This document shows positions 22,459 to 35,430 of a stretch of 64,000 nucleotides of DNA, piece after piece; position 1 is the stretch's first letter, and each line of letters opens with the position of its first letter. The DNA lies in the NCBI GenBank assembly GCA_963669155.1, contig OZ022584.1, forward strand, positions 7,523,362 through 7,587,361, read 5' to 3'. The position numbers were made by a program, and so were the translations under genes. Origin of the DNA: Arbacia lixula. Taxonomy: Eukaryota > Echinodermata > Echinoidea > Arbacioida > Arbaciidae. The notes below the pieces were generated by a model. That model was not told the origin of the DNA and did not search any database. It saw only the letters and a list, made by a program, of their open reading frames with translations.

Positions 22459-23815
22459 AGAGAGAGAAAGAAATAAACAGGGAGGGAGGGAGAAGGGATG
22501 AGAGATGGGGGCGAGAACAAAGATGTGATGGAATCTACGTGAGATGCTTTGAATATGGCCACGGTCTGGGATACAAGCAGACGACTGTAAGACCGACTCG
22601 TGTCGCATACCGCGCGGTATCATTAGTCAGCTCGCGCAGTGAAGTACCCCAATCCTGGCGCCACCGACTTGCAAATTGTTTCACAGCACCACGTATAGAA
22701 TTCCTTGTCATGGTAGCGCATCCCTGGCCGATCCTTTCCTCAAGCAGAGCAAGTTGGATTTGTGTATACAATACGCGATCCTTACAGCAGCTTAGCTCAT
22801 GAATAACACGGGGCCTCGAAAGATAAACGCGGGACGGATGCCGAGGCGCTGGAGGGGGGATAGCAAGAGGGGGCAGATATACGGGCACTTGCGGAGCAGA
22901 TTAAGTGCGAAGGCAGGGTGGATGTGGGTAAGAGTGAACCCGATCGGCATGTTTACCAAAAACGTTTGGGCAAGCGGAGTGAAAGCTGGCGATGAGAAGT
23001 GTGTAGTGACGCCGACGAAAAGTTGTCAAGCGAGTGAATTGCAGTAAGGCGAGCCGTCGATACTAAAAAACTATCCAAGCCGCGCGGGACTCCTTACCAG
23101 CAATCATGGAAGCTCACAGATAAATCTGGAGCAATTCGAGTGTGCGCAGTCGAGAGATATGCCTCCGCCGCTATGTTAGCTTCAGGGCCCCATGAAAAGC
23201 ACTGTTCACACATATGAGGCTACCCTGGTTTAATAAGCCCATTAAAGGTTTTCCCGCTCAATATTGACGTATTCTCTTTCAAATATATGCTATTATCGCC
23301 AGTATTGAGGCGGATACAGCGCGACGGCCGAATTGTGATTCAATTTTCATTTTTTTGTGATTCACTTTATCAAACCGAATAGGCAGGCAATCTTGCTTTC
23401 TTTTTAACATTAAGATAACATGTGCATTGATATGAAAATATGTGTTTTTATATCACGTATTGTTGCCGCGTTAAAACTGAATTACAAACGTTAGAAATTA
23501 CGCTACATTTAGCAAAAACGTAACACCAAAGCGAACATTAATGGAGGAAAAGGATATTGACAAAACAGGACCCGCATTGCTCGCACCTTGTACAATTTTA
23601 ATCGTCTATGCTCTGACTAGTGAGTTGTAGGTTTTATCTGTCTTTTGTTAATAACATTGCTGGATTTTTTGTTTATTGACCGTAGACTGATATGACTTCC
23701 AATCTACGCATTTCATTTCATCTGTGCTGGAATGCTGTACTACTTTTCGCCCATATAAGCTACAGTAGCATGATTGTATTTTGTACATCTTTTGAAATAA
23801 GGAATTTATGTGCAA
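22459..23815. other. GC-moderate single-copy DNA
   Basis: 22520-23100 is richer in CpG than the average. No gene family, splice pattern or repeat was recognised, and 23100-23815 is AT-rich. Confidence 0.4.
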
Positions 23816-24170
23816 AGTTCATGACCTTTGACCGTTGACGTTCCAAGGTATGACCTCAAAGCTCATCGATAATTAATCTCCATTATATTTTGATGTTTCA
23901 ACTTTGTACCATGCTTGGTTCAAATTGAACGGATTTCTAGCTGGGCCTGTAAGAAACATATATCTTATATCAAAGTTTATTGATCTCTGACCTTTTAGAT
24001 CCCTATATTTCCATGAAGGGACCATCTGTGTACTATGTTTACTTGAACTGCAATCATTACAGTTCTACTTGATATGATTTTTTTTTTACAATTAAGCCAA
24101 ATCTCATTGACATTTGGCCTCTAAGGTATCATTGGGTTATCGAGGTGTCCGAAACAGGGACCGAAATCAC
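23815..24170. repeat. diverged TGACCTTTGACC-type repeat
   Basis: ATGACCTTTGACCGTTGACG, then GGTATGACCTCAAA, CTGACCTTTTAG and CATTTGGCCTCTAAGG follow at irregular spacing. This resembles an old degenerated relative of the repeats at 16332-17273. Confidence 0.45.
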
Positions 24171-25190
24171 TCGCTAGATTGATGATTTTGCCCTTTTGTT
24201 ATCGAAGTCAGAAAGGAAATTTAAGAATTTACTTCGCCTTATGACATGCTTGTTATTTTTAAGGCAGTACGTGTGACGTTTTCATGCACTAGAAGTCAAT
24301 TGAATTTGTATCTCGCAGTCAGATGCCAACGTCGGTGTATTTGTTCACGTTAGTCCCACATATAGGGTTCATGATCTAGTTTCCCTTGAGTGACACGTCT
24401 AAATAGCCGCAATTAATTCCCGGCACGTCACTCCAGAGACGTGAACATTGTAACAAAATCGAAGACTATAAATATTAATCGAGGAATCACCAGCCTTCCA
24501 CTGTCCACGGCTTGTCCGCCCCTCACCCTTCCCACCTTTCGTTCTCTATCCCTCCTTCGTATTAGTGTTTCTCATTGTTTATAGTTAGTTAATTCTTTGT
24601 TCTACTCCTCTCCACCCCTGTCTCCCCCATCATGTCCATATCCTCCTCTAAGTCTTGACGTGCTTCACCTTCTCCCCTCGTCTTTCTTTGTGTCTCCTTT
24701 CTCTCCTTTTCTCCCTCTATAAAAAAAAGAAAAGTTCTGTTTTTTCTCTTCTCAAGTTCTTTCCCGCGTCCTCTTCCTGTTAATACTCGTCTTTATTCAC
24801 CCCAACCCCTTTCTTTATGCGCATGTGACTGCGAATGTAATGTACTGGGTAAATACTTATTTGGCAAAACATGACAATGAAGGAGAGGTTGATGTCATTC
24901 ACCAATGGTTCCTATAACATGTACAAGGAGAAGGAAGTTGCATACCGGAAATTTACTTGCAAAACGAAACCTCGTCTATGCCTACATTTTGAATCTGAAA
25001 TCGAGGAATTATGTTTTATTCCGGTAGCCCAATCGTAATAACATAGCACCTACATGACCTATGCCTACTGTTGAATTATATCGCGTTATAATTTCAACGG
25101 TGATTAAATGATTAAGGATCACAAAGGAATAGCTTGCTTGGTGATCCTGATGGTGTAGTTGATATCGGTATGGCCATTACGGGGTTAGCA
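24171..25190. other. intergenic DNA with pyrimidine-rich patch
   Basis: 24530-24780 is C/T-rich and irregular. Nothing else recognised. Confidence 0.4.
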
Positions 25191-25450
25191 AAGGGACAGA
25201 GAGAGCGGTGCGCGGGACGCGTTGAGACGGCGGCTGTATAGCGCGGCGGCACGCTCCCGCTCAACGCCCGGCCGGATGGGCGTGCTTGTCGCTCTCGAGT
25301 GCTTAATGGATATGACGAACAGCGGGAGCGCGCGTACTCATTGTGACGTCACAGCACGGCTCCCAACTTATGTGATTCCCCATCCCGTACTATGGAGCGG
25401 CGCGCGAAAGGGCAGGCGGTACCTGTCGATGCGCAGTGCGTGACCTCAGG
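25190..25450. other. GC/CpG-rich island
   Basis: About 260 bp with dense CG (GACGCGTTGAGACGGCGGCT, then GCGCGGCGGCACGCTCCCGC) inside AT-rich DNA, containing a TGACGTCA site at 25342-25349. No protein recognised; possibly regulatory. Confidence 0.4.
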
Positions 25451-26570
25451 ACAGAATAAACAGGAGGCGACACAAAGCGAGATACCATACTGGGATGGGC
25501 TCTCACCATTAAGTGAAAATTAAATGACAATCAAACCACAGAATGACTCATGATCGAGATATTGTTTGAAACAATATGATGCCGATGTGTTTTATGAGCC
25601 GTGATGAACGTAGCACGATATCCGCTAGAAATGTTCCCATCGTCCCGTTTCCTCCTAGAGATAATAGCTGTTTGACCACTGGCTTACCAATGCTGCCCAT
25701 CCTGCATCGTGGCACCGGATTATAGAGATTACGGTACCGCTTTTCACAGATTTACCACCCCTTTTGACGTTTTCAACTAGAATCAATATAATGCCTGACT
25801 GGAAGGGGGGTATCGAGTTTCACCACGTCGATTTATGGCGGATTTATCTTAGGCGATCCCAGTGAGACCCATCACATACTATGTACCTCCGCACTATCAT
25901 GGTCCTTCAATAAATCACTCCGATCTAGGGTCAACCGTATGGGTTACATCTTAACACTTTCTTCAAGACCAAGTGTGCGAGGTATTAAGTAAAGCTCCAC
26001 GCTTATTTTAAAGTATGTAAATGACAATAAATGTTTGTACTTGCCAATAACTAATCAGACACAATGGCCCGGTTGTAGGATCCGCATTCCTTCATCGTGC
26101 CATCCATCTCCATATTTTCATGTTAATGACGATGATGTACATTCAAAACATGTGGATAAATGAGTTTTCATCGTAATGTTATCACTTAATTTGTGTATGA
26201 ATGTTTGGTAATCAACTGAACAAATGTGCTCAATATTTCTGATAACTTATTATAAGATGTTACATTTTGTGTACGATGCGGAGATATTTTCTTGAAACAC
26301 TTTACTGGCGTTCCTTTAACCTACCTCCGCTGAGTCTCGTTGGAAGGTTAGTGTCAAAGCGGAGACGAAACCAATTACTCTTGACTTTGACCCTCCACAG
26401 TGCTCCCTTACCGGGGCAGTTAGAACCCCGTTTTGAGGCAGTAAAACACCCCTAATAGCCCGCTTTGGGGCCCATCAGTCGCGGTGAGGCGAAACCAAGA
26501 GTTGGCGGGAAATTAATGTGTTCGATTGCACGTTAACGTGAAGCAGTATAAAGAGGATAGTAGGTTGTCA
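25451..26570. other. intergenic DNA, nothing recognised
   Basis: Single-copy sequence without repeat, RNA or coding signals. Confidence 0.4.
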
Positions 26571-26574
26571 TGGA

Positions 26575-27470
26575 GCGGCGATGAGGGATGGTGGAGAAGA
26601 GATTGGTAGTGATGGGGTAGATATGGATGAATGGATGGATATGGTGATGGCAGTGATGACTACGTAGACGATGGTGATAATGACGATGATGGGGATGATG
26701 GTGCTGGTGGTTGTTGTGATGATGGAGATGATGGCGATGATGATGATGATGATGATAATGGTAGTGGTGGTGAGGATGATGATAATAATAATAATGGCGT
26801 TCATTATGGTGAGGACGATGTGTTGATGATGACGGTACAAGTGGTAATGGTGGAGGTGGCGATGATGATAAAGATGACAATGACATTGATGGTGGCCATA
26901 GTAACATTGAAGATGATAATGAACATGGTGGTGGTGGTGGTACTGGTGGTGATGGAGATGATGATGAAGATGATAATGATAATGATTGTGGTGGTGGTGA
27001 TGATGAAGATGATAATGATAATGATTGTGGTGGTGGTGGTGATGAAGATGATAATGATAATGATTGTGGTGGTGGTGATGAAGATGATAATGATCATGGT
27101 GATCATGAAGATTATAATTGTGACGATCACAATAGTAATTATCATGATGATTTTGATGATGACACTGAAGAGATAGGTAACGATAGTGGTAGTAATGATG
27201 CGGATGATTATGCGGGTGGTGTGTAGATGACGATAGTAGGATGATAGTGGTGATGCTTTTGCTTATTTAGATGATGATTAAGATGAGGCTGAAGCTGATG
27301 ATGGCGGTGATGATGATGATAATGATAATCCTGCTGCTTATGCTGACAACGACGATGATGAAAATTATAATGATGATGTTGTTGTTGTTGATGATGATGA
27401 TGATGATGATGATGACGGAAATGTTTTGGTGATGGTGGTGTTGATATTTATCATATAATTATGATTCAAC
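26575..27470. repeat. GAT-rich tract with ~36-39-bp minisatellite core
   Basis: Nearly 900 bp of degenerate GAT/GGT triplets. Around 26960-27095 a higher-order unit (GATGAAGATGATAATGATAA then TGATTGTGGTGGTGGT) repeats about four times. The Asp/His/Ile-rich open frames are repeat translation, not genes. Confidence 0.9.
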
Positions 27471-27504
27471 TGTGCGATGTCCATTATTTGATGATTATAA
27501 TAAT

Positions 27505-27795
27505 AACCATCGGCTTTTATAAAGCGCTCTCCTAGAACAATGTACTACCCAAAGCGCTCGATTATTTCCCCGGCTTTAGCCAAGCAGTCTTAGTATGAAG
27601 CGGTAGTATCAGGAATACTTTATTCTTGCCAAGTACCCATTTACTACATCTGTGTTGAGAGGCACAAACACGAGGCACAAACACGAACATGAACAAAATG
27701 TCTTGTCCAAGGGTGAACGCACTGGCTGGGCTCGAACCCAAGATCTCTCTGCAAGAGTCAAGAGCTCTCATTACTTTATCACAGTGTCCCCATTG
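27505..27795 (-). mobile_element. tRNA-headed SINE with CR1/L2-like tail
   Basis: Read on the minus strand it starts near 27795. GGTTCGAGCCC (27728-27738) resembles box B, and box A is degenerate. The body contains TGGCTAAAGCCGGGGAAATA, and the end carries AGCGCTTTATAAAAGCC followed by a TTATTATTAT-like tail. The tail is like that of the LINE at 49485-50255. Such SINEs are copied by a partner LINE that recognises the shared tail. No protein coding. Confidence 0.75.
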
Positions 27796-28495
27796 TAACC
27801 ATTGATAGTGTAGTTACATCTTCTGAGGTATCACTCATGTTGGCACTGTTCCTGCTCTATATTGTCGTCGTCATCCTTGTCGTGTGATGATGGTGACCAT
27901 GGTTACAATGGTATTCACCTGGTATTGGACATGTTGCTGGTGGCCATCACTGATCATCACTGGTGAATATCAAATGTGAGATCGACGAAGGCAGTGTTGG
28001 AATAGATAACTGTCGGCCATTACAGGGTAATTTTTGTGATGTGAACATGATCCGGGTATTTAAAATCGTTTTAAAACATGTACAAGATGCAATGAGCCAA
28101 GGACATAATGCATGAAGCACGGTAGCCATGTGAAGTAGTCCTATACCCTTCGGATCATGTATTGTCATGATTCGTGAGCCCGCCTCTACCTAGTCTTGTG
28201 TGTGAGCGGTAGGTCTTGAGCGCTCTGCGCGCCCTTAATAATCTGTAAACAGAACACCCTGCCCTGACCAGGGGGGCGCTAAGAGCTTCTAAAGTGGCGC
28301 ACGATCATGACGCTGCCCCACTGTTGCGGCCCATTCCGGTTCAAATCAAGAAAACGATGAAAGCGCGCGCTGAATGTGCGGATGTTTTTGACCTCTTTTG
28401 GGCGGAAAATCAACATGAAAGTCATCGACATCGGTGCAGAGCAAATTTGGGCAAGCCGGTTGAGGTGTTTTACTACACGTACGTGGGACACTTAA

Positions 28496-28540
28496 CTGCC
28501 CCCCTCAGGAAAGCGCCACGGCGGCCTGCCTACCCGCGTT
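28496..28540 (-). repeat. 45-bp GC-rich motif, copy 2
   Basis: Reverse-complement partner of 22415-22458. It is followed on the plus strand by a pyrimidine-rich tract (28541-28680), the same arrangement as copy 1. Confidence 0.9.
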
Positions 28541-28680
28541 ATCTCTCTCCCTCACTCTCACTCTCTCCCCGTCTCCCCCTCTCACTTTCTATCTCTCACT
28601 CTCACTTTCTACCCCTCTCCCTCCCTCTCTCTCCCTCGCTCCCTTTCACTCTCTCGCTTTCTTTATCGCCCTCTCTTCGG

Positions 28681-30153
28681 CAGGCGATTGAAAACAGCGG
28701 GTCCCGATCATTAAGAGCACGATGAGGTGGAGAAGATCTTAACTTGTCTTGGCTCACCTCGTGAGCATACCAATGAGGCATCACCTAGGAGCGACAGCGA
28801 CCAAGGCGACTGAATCAGGGTGAGGGAGGAGAGAGGGGTACATGCAACACGGAGTTGAGGAAGATCCCGCGAAAGGGTATTAAGGACCCATTAAAGACGA
28901 TCTATAGCGACTTTTCATCGAAGCATTTTGGACAAAACCCTTTCCTGCGAGTCCTTAAAAAGTGCTAATGACCCTTCCTAGTTGCACCAACCTTTACATT
29001 GTGATGATATTTAAGATGATCAGCGCAACCATAGCGTCTTTATAGGAAATATCATAGCTTTCCAGTCAACATTTTGTTTGCAATGACTAGTGAGGCATGA
29101 AGCGTTCAATCTCATAAGTCATGTAAGTGGCACACCAGTCATCACTGTCATCACTGTCATCAGCATAATTCATCATCAGTATCCCAGCCACATCCACCAA
29201 CACGGCACTATCAGCCACCAGCACAGCCATCACCACGACCAACACATCAACCATCCTCATAATCACCATCGCCGTCGTTTTTATTGTTAGTATTATCCTG
29301 CTCATCACCAGTAAAATGAGCCCCCACCTTCTTCTTCCCATCTTTCTCCTCCTCGTCATTCTCCATCTCATCACCATGACAACAGATCATGCAGCCAGCA
29401 CTCCTCTTCTGTGAGAGTGTGCTCATCAGGAGCCATGGAGCTCCGAGCGCAGAAACAACAAGAGGACCTTTTAAACGAGCAGGGGTTTCAGATAAGAATC
29501 TGGAATTGGCATTTGACATTTTAGTCGCACCTTGCGACACCTCGAGGGCACTCGACGCAGATCACAATCTGCTGAAATAGAGCAATTAGTTAGCACCTTT
29601 TTGAAGCAATCGGATAAACAACTGCCGTTTAATTTGAAACGTTACTCCAGTATGAGGGTAGGAATTGGTGTTTAAGTGATTTATTTCATTGTTATCACCA
29701 TTGATCATGTTGATCGGTTGTTGACTTTGCTGTCTAAAAGTCGACGTGTCATTGATGCAATGCAAAATGAGACCGGGCCTGTTTGGAAAAAATAACTCCT
29801 TAGGGGGGCGCTCAGAAAACAAGAGCAATAACAACAGTTACAAATGGAAGCAAGCATGGAGTGGAATCAGGGGGAGGCTGCTTTAAAATCACCACACTCT
29901 AATAGGTGTGAAGAGCAAAGCATGTAACTGATGCATGCATGTGCATTGCTTAAATAACGCAGAAACAAATATTACATTTCAATAGTGATGTAGAATGATG
30001 CAGTAGGCAGATCAATAAGCGATTCACGACAAAAGAGCATCTAGTGCATCAGTTGAAATCATATAGACATATTGCATGAAAGTTTAATATTCTTGACTGC
30101 CGAAATATATATCTACATACTTATCAATCTTTCTAGCTAATCATGTATCTGTC
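28681..30153. other. intergenic DNA, nothing recognised
   Basis: A CAT/CAC-rich patch occurs near 29130-29280. No gene or repeat family identified. Confidence 0.4.
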
Positions 30154-30914
30154 TAAACACAACAAAAAGTAAGTCCCCCCTTACGCAAAATAGCATAACT
30201 TTTTATCGAAGAGGTTTTAGGCAAAATAATTTGGCAGGATTGTTTTTTAACTTATTGACTAACTTCTGTGTGAAAATCACATGAGTCCAATCAGTCATGC
30301 ATGAGTGGGCAAATTTTAAAGGCAAAAACGTCACTTTTTAAAAGTCACAAGCGTAATTGTTCACGCGGTTTTAACAATACATTTTTGCATTTCTTTTGCG
30401 ATTTTTAAAGTGTTTTCACTCAACCACGACACGAAAATGACTTCATATGTTTACATAACAGGTCATGTTATATCTTTGTCAAAATATTCAGAGTTTAATT
30501 TTTTCACCCAAATAAAGGATTTTTAAAAGTTTCAAACTCAAGAGGGATGGGTATTTATTAAACGAAGCTCACTCAACCAGAACAAGGGGTTAAATGTCGG
30601 GATAGGTGTTGGTGTATCGAGAGATGGATGATATAAATTCATATAAATTCATCAAAAATTCATATGACAGAGTCCCAAAATTACCCTTGTGACTTTTGAA
30701 AAGTGACATGTTTGCCTTTAAAATTTGCCCACTCATGCGTGACTAATTGGATTAGTGTGATTTTTACATAATCTAGTCTAGCATAATCTAAACTAACATA
30801 AGTTAGTCAATAAGTTAAGAAACAATCCTGCCAAATTATTTTGCTCAAAACCTCTGCAATAAAAAGTTATGCTATTTTTCTTAGGGGGGGACTTACTTTT
30901 TTTTGTTGTGTTTA
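30154..30914. mobile_element. 760-bp foldback element
   Basis: TAAACACAACAAAAAGTAAG at the left is inverted at the right. The arms stay paired through AATAGCATAACTTTTTAT and AATAATTTGGCAGGATTGTT, about 140 bp each, with a second paired block (CATGAGTGGGCAAATTTTAA against its inverse) further in. Confidence 0.9.
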
Positions 30915-30929
30915 TCTAACATTGTTCAA

Positions 30930-30943
30930 ATATCAATCTATCA

Positions 30944-30984
<41 letters not shown>

Positions 30985-30985
30985 C
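30930..30985. repeat. (TCTA)n microsatellite
   Basis: About twelve ATCT units adjoin the right end of the foldback element. Confidence 0.95.
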
Positions 30986-31159
30986 CCTGATATCGTGTCT
31001 ATGTATATATTTATGTATCTCAGCATCTATCTTTGTATTTAAAGAAAGGCAAGCTGAAATGTGCTTTCTGTATATCAAATTTCGTATTGATCCTTGAATA
31101 TTGATTTGGGGAAATAAAAACAAACAATTGGTTCACGTCAATTCAATTGGAGTAGCTTG

Positions 31160-31855
31160 TCAGAATCTGACAATGCTTGTCAGAATGGATTCCTCTTTTT
31201 GCTGGCAGTGGCGTATGATATTGAGGTGCCCTGTGCCAGTGGCATCTCCAAGCCAAGGGAGGAACGTCAATCTCTGTCGTCCTCTTGACCTACGTCCCTG
31301 AACAGCACCAGTAAGGGCGACTGTCTCAAGAGCATTTTTACGAAGTACATGGTCTAGGAAACTTATCTGTCTTGTGGCAATTGTTTGAAGTAACTTTCGG
31401 GATGAATTTGCATCTTCATTTGTAACATGATCAGTCCATGACACTCTCAACATCCTACGGAAAAAATACATTTATGTGGCTTCCAAACGCTGTGGCATGG
31501 ATTTACCAATAGTGCAGCATTCTGATCCATAAAGAAGCGTGGACCATTATAGCAGTGCAACACTCTAAGTCTGGTAGAAAGAGGAATAGATCGAGTTGTC
31601 AGTGTCCTCTCCATGTTCTTTGATGTAGATGTAGCAATCCCAATTCGGCGTTTGATCTCTTTCTCACACCTTCCGTCAGACGTAACAACACTGCCTCGAT
31701 ATGTGAACTCATCTACCTGTTCAAGAGTTTCACCATTTACTTTTATTCCGCATGATGGAACAGGAGATATTTTAGAGCAGACAAGACAAAAGGACTTTTT
31801 ACGATTTAGTAACAAGCCTTTCCTCTCACTCTCTTTGACAACGGTATCTTTGTCT
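31160..31855 (-). mobile_element. truncated LINE, reverse-transcriptase C-terminal part
   Basis: Two minus-strand frames carry in order GLLLNRKKSFCLVC, NGETLEQVDEFTYRGSVVTS, EIKRRIGIATS, then LRVSWTDHVTNEDA, TIATRQISFLDHVLRK, GRRSRGRQRLTFLPWL. This is the standard run from the end of the reverse transcriptase into the C-terminal region of an RTE-like non-LTR element (LGS-VTSDGR; MLRISWTD; RFLGHVLR; GRQR). The reading frame shifts near 31480, so the copy is dead. The 5' end is cut off at the adjoining (CT)n tract. Confidence 0.85.
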
Positions 31856-31860
31856 GTCCC

Positions 31861-31865
31861 CCCCC

Positions 31866-31917
<52 letters not shown>
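31861..31917. repeat. (CT)n microsatellite
   Basis: About 25 CT units preceded by a C run, at the truncation point of the LINE. Confidence 0.95.
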
Positions 31918-31919
<2 letters not shown>

Positions 31920-32610
31920 ATATTTGTCCGCCTGTATAGTTGTGGCGTTTTCATTTGACATGTGTTTCCCTAACGCCGTCAATTGATGTGTATCCATCTT
32001 TAATCAGTATGATTGTGATGCGTGCTATCAAATCCAGTCAAATGTTGAATTTATTTTTTTGACAATCATCTGTAAAAACGTTCGGGGTCTAAAAATCTCA
32101 TTCATTCAATCCTAACGAGCGGTTGTGGTCACAAAACCTCAATAACAAATAAGATATTGAGTGACTTTGATTGTGAGATGTATGTAGATATTGTTTAAAA
32201 CTGGGCCGCCGTTCATAAATCCATTTCGGGGGACAATAGGGCTGATATATTGACATTTACGGGTTATGATGGATGTGTTTTATTACTCTGTCAATACGAT
32301 TTAATCCAAATTACTGGTAATAGCGTGTAGATTTGTTATCGCCTCTCACTGACACAATAACTTCAAATTACCTTATTGAAAGGAATGACTGTGGCCATAA
32401 AAATAATCCTCAGAGTACAACATTATACACTGGCTTAAATAAAGCAACCAATGAGTTGATCATTAATGGAATACGACTTATTCACCGGATACATTTTTCT
32501 ATTAGTACTTTGGGGAAGCGGAAATGTTTTAAGAAATATATTTTTCTCGTCGCGCTGGTACAGTGTAAATTATTATAAAATTTCCGTTGGTAGGCTTTAT
32601 GAAAGGTCAT
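31918..32610. other. AT-rich intergenic DNA, nothing recognised
   Basis: No repeat or coding signal seen. Confidence 0.4.
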
Positions 32611-32614
32611 AAAA

Positions 32615-32616
<2 letters not shown>

Positions 32617-32658
<42 letters not shown>

Positions 32659-32808
32659 TCCCTGTTTCTGTCTCTGTCTGTCTATCTGTATGTTGGTCTG
32701 TCTCTCTGTCTCTCTGTCTGTCTGTCTCTCTCTGTCTCTCTCTCACATCCTCTCTCTATATATCTCTCTCTCATCCTCTCTATCTCTCACCCCCCTCTCT
32801 CTCTCTTC

Positions 32809-32874
<66 letters not shown>

Positions 32875-32920
32875 CTTTCTCTCTGTTTCTGTTTCTGTCT
32901 GTCGATCTGTCTGTCGGTCC

Positions 32921-32957
<37 letters not shown>
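32617..32957. repeat. (CT)n/(CTGT)n compound microsatellite
   Basis: 340 bp of CT with interspersed TCTG and TCTATA. The Ser/Leu-rich open frames over it are artefacts. Confidence 0.95.
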
Positions 32958-32958
<1 letters not shown>

Positions 32959-34060
32959 CTTCATAATGCGATTCATGAGTATTCTATTCTTAAATGTTCT
33001 CTCCTTGTCGACATGTGTATCATAATTATGATCCATTAGTATACTATTGACATGATTGTTAAATGATAGGAAGGGAAACTACTGTACGTTGAACCACATC
33101 TAATTATGGCTTCACTCTTCCTACATGCCATAACAACTCATCACTTTGTCATCACAGCTGATTTGTGAACCATTCTACTCTATCATTACCTCTCTCTCTC
33201 TCTACTTCACATAATACTTGTTTGCTTCGATCCTCTCTTTTTTGTTTAACTGTGAATGCCTCCACCGGTTGAATTTTTGACGTGCGTTTAACATGTTAAA
33301 TATTTATAATGTTCTTATTCTGAAGCCTATACTATGCGCAATGCAGTTGATATTTGACCGAGTTACACTCCTACAACATTATCTAAATTCAATTTATTAC
33401 TTTTTAAACGTTTGTGGACTGTTACAACATCTCATGTCCAGCCTTGTAACAACACTCATGATGAACACCCCCCCCCCCTTCCCCACCTTCCGTCCCCGCA
33501 TGAGTGAATCAGTAAGTTATAAATCCTCCAATACATTACTTCAAGGTTATTACACAAATAATGCAATCCAGCGAACGACGAATCATTATTTCAAAATTTA
33601 TTTTCTACTTGATTTGTTTGTTGTGGTTATAGAGTTTGGCCATAATAAACAAATGTATTTTAATTATGTCTACATTTGTGTAGTTATTTGTTGAATGTTT
33701 CTTCCTTTTTATGCCTGTTATACCTATTTCATAATTTGTATGCTTATTTTATTTTTTTATCTGTATTTATCTGTATTTATCTGTATAACTTATGTAGTCT
33801 TGGCTATTTTGGGTGATAATAAACTCATTCGTTTTTGGAATAATTTTCTGTTAATCCCAACCTCATTTATTTAAATATAATCCTACATGACCATGTCTGT
33901 AAGTACAGGAAGAGGAGGAACGGGGGGGGGGGGGTACTGATATTTCTGCTTTCCTTCCCTCCGACCATATCATATACGTCCCCCCCCCCCCCCCCCCCCC
34001 CTTCCCAGCCCTCTCGACCCTCCCTGCAAACCTCCCTGCAAGTACAGTGTATCGCAATTT
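32958..34060. other. AT-rich DNA with homopolymer runs
   Basis: Contains a 12-13-base G run near 33922, a C run at 33980-34001 and three TCTGTATTTA units at 33759-33788. No gene recognised. Confidence 0.5.
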
Positions 34061-35130
34061 ATGCGTGGCGGGATGTCGTCACGTCACTTCTCTTCTTCCC
34101 AGCGGTGCCCCGCTCGCTGCTAGCCGGGGAGTGACGGCGGAGTGGCAACCCCATCGTTGCTACTGTTCCGCTCCGGATCAAATTCCAAACCGCTAGAACC
34201 CATTCACGAGGGCGGACTTGAATAAATGCTTTTCCCCCGTCAATACCTTATTAAAACGTTTTGTCGGGCATTCACTTAATGGACCTGAACAGGCTGAGGT
34301 TCTTCTTTGCCCCTCCTCTCTGTCTCTCTCCCTGTCTCTCTTCCCTCTCTCCCTCCCTCTCTGTGTCTATGTGTCTGTCTGCCTCTCTCCTTTCCAGTTC
34401 TCTCAACTCTATCCGTTTCTGAGCTTGCTTTGAAAAGGGCCTGTTTCAAGGCTTCATCCTTTCTTCCCGTTCTCTGAGGGAGGTTGCTTAGGCGGCATCA
34501 CGGTTTGCAGGCATAATGGGGGGCAGAGGAGAAGAAGGGAGACAAGGAGGCTTTCCCGCACTTATTGGATCGAAGATGCAGAGGGGTCTTTGCAATCACT
34601 CATGTATGCCGACGGGCTCCCTGCGGGTCGGCTCAGGATGGCGATCATTCCGACATCTAAATATATCAATTCCAGCGTTTTCCTTCGATGGCTTGTCATA
34701 ATTCTATCTGGCTGCTGAATTCAACTCGACGCTAAGAACCGTGAAGGAAGGCCAGAAGGGGTGCTTAGGTCTCTTCTTTATTCTCTGGGTGTGTTTTTTC
34801 TAAAAACTACACAATAATAAAAGAGGAAAAACGCCCCCCTTCGCGGGGTCTCTTGCCCTTATTAGCCGCTTGTTATAGGGGCAACTATCCATTGGAGGTC
34901 TGGGGGAAGCACTACCTGGCGGCTATTAAGTCGTCCTTAAGATGTGAATCGGACGTGGAAGCTGCCGTATCACCGCCAGCGCTACCTCTCCACTCTAATT
35001 TATTCCAGTCTTGAAGAAAACTCTTAAGTCTTGATGGGTCGTGCGCGCTTGGAATTCGAAAGTCAAGATGCGGTTTGCGAAGACTCGCTGTAGAAACATC
35101 TGAACATGGATGGATGCTGTTCTAAGTTGG
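34060..35130. other. non-repetitive GC-moderate block, possible regulatory DNA
   Basis: The block stands out from neighbouring AT-rich, repeat-rich DNA by balanced composition and few repeats apart from a CT patch at 34310-34395. No coding family recognised. A cis-regulatory role is only inference. Confidence 0.3.
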
Positions 35131-35405
35131 CGGGGAACTAAATCAGCTAATTCTCTCCGCTCATTTGCCTCGTTTCATTCGTCTGCTTGTTGATTTGTTA
35201 CTTTATATCTTTTCTCTGTTGTCATACTAAAGGCAGTAGTCGCCATTTTAAAAGTGTATTTAAAACACAGTGTACATGGGGAATGCAATCATGATATTAA
35301 GTTTACTTACTAGTACAAAATCGAAGAAATATATTTGCATTAGTTTAAGAAAACAAATCAGACATTTTATAAGAAAATCATTCATGTTTAAATCTTTTGA
35401 TCTTA

Positions 35406-35430
35406 TATTACAAGGCTATAAGCCTTGTAA
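35406..35430. other. perfect small palindrome
   Basis: ATTACAAGGCT-ATA-AGCCTTGTAAT: an 11-bp stem with a 3-base loop. Confidence 0.6.

Noticed and set aside
22047-22623. Ser/Leu/Pro-rich frames up to 189 codons on the minus strand
   Set aside because: They lie over the GA purine tract and have no start context or splice support.
26533-27176. 181-codon Met/Val/Ile/Asp-rich frame and His-rich opposite frame
   Set aside because: Produced by degenerate GAT/GGT repeats.
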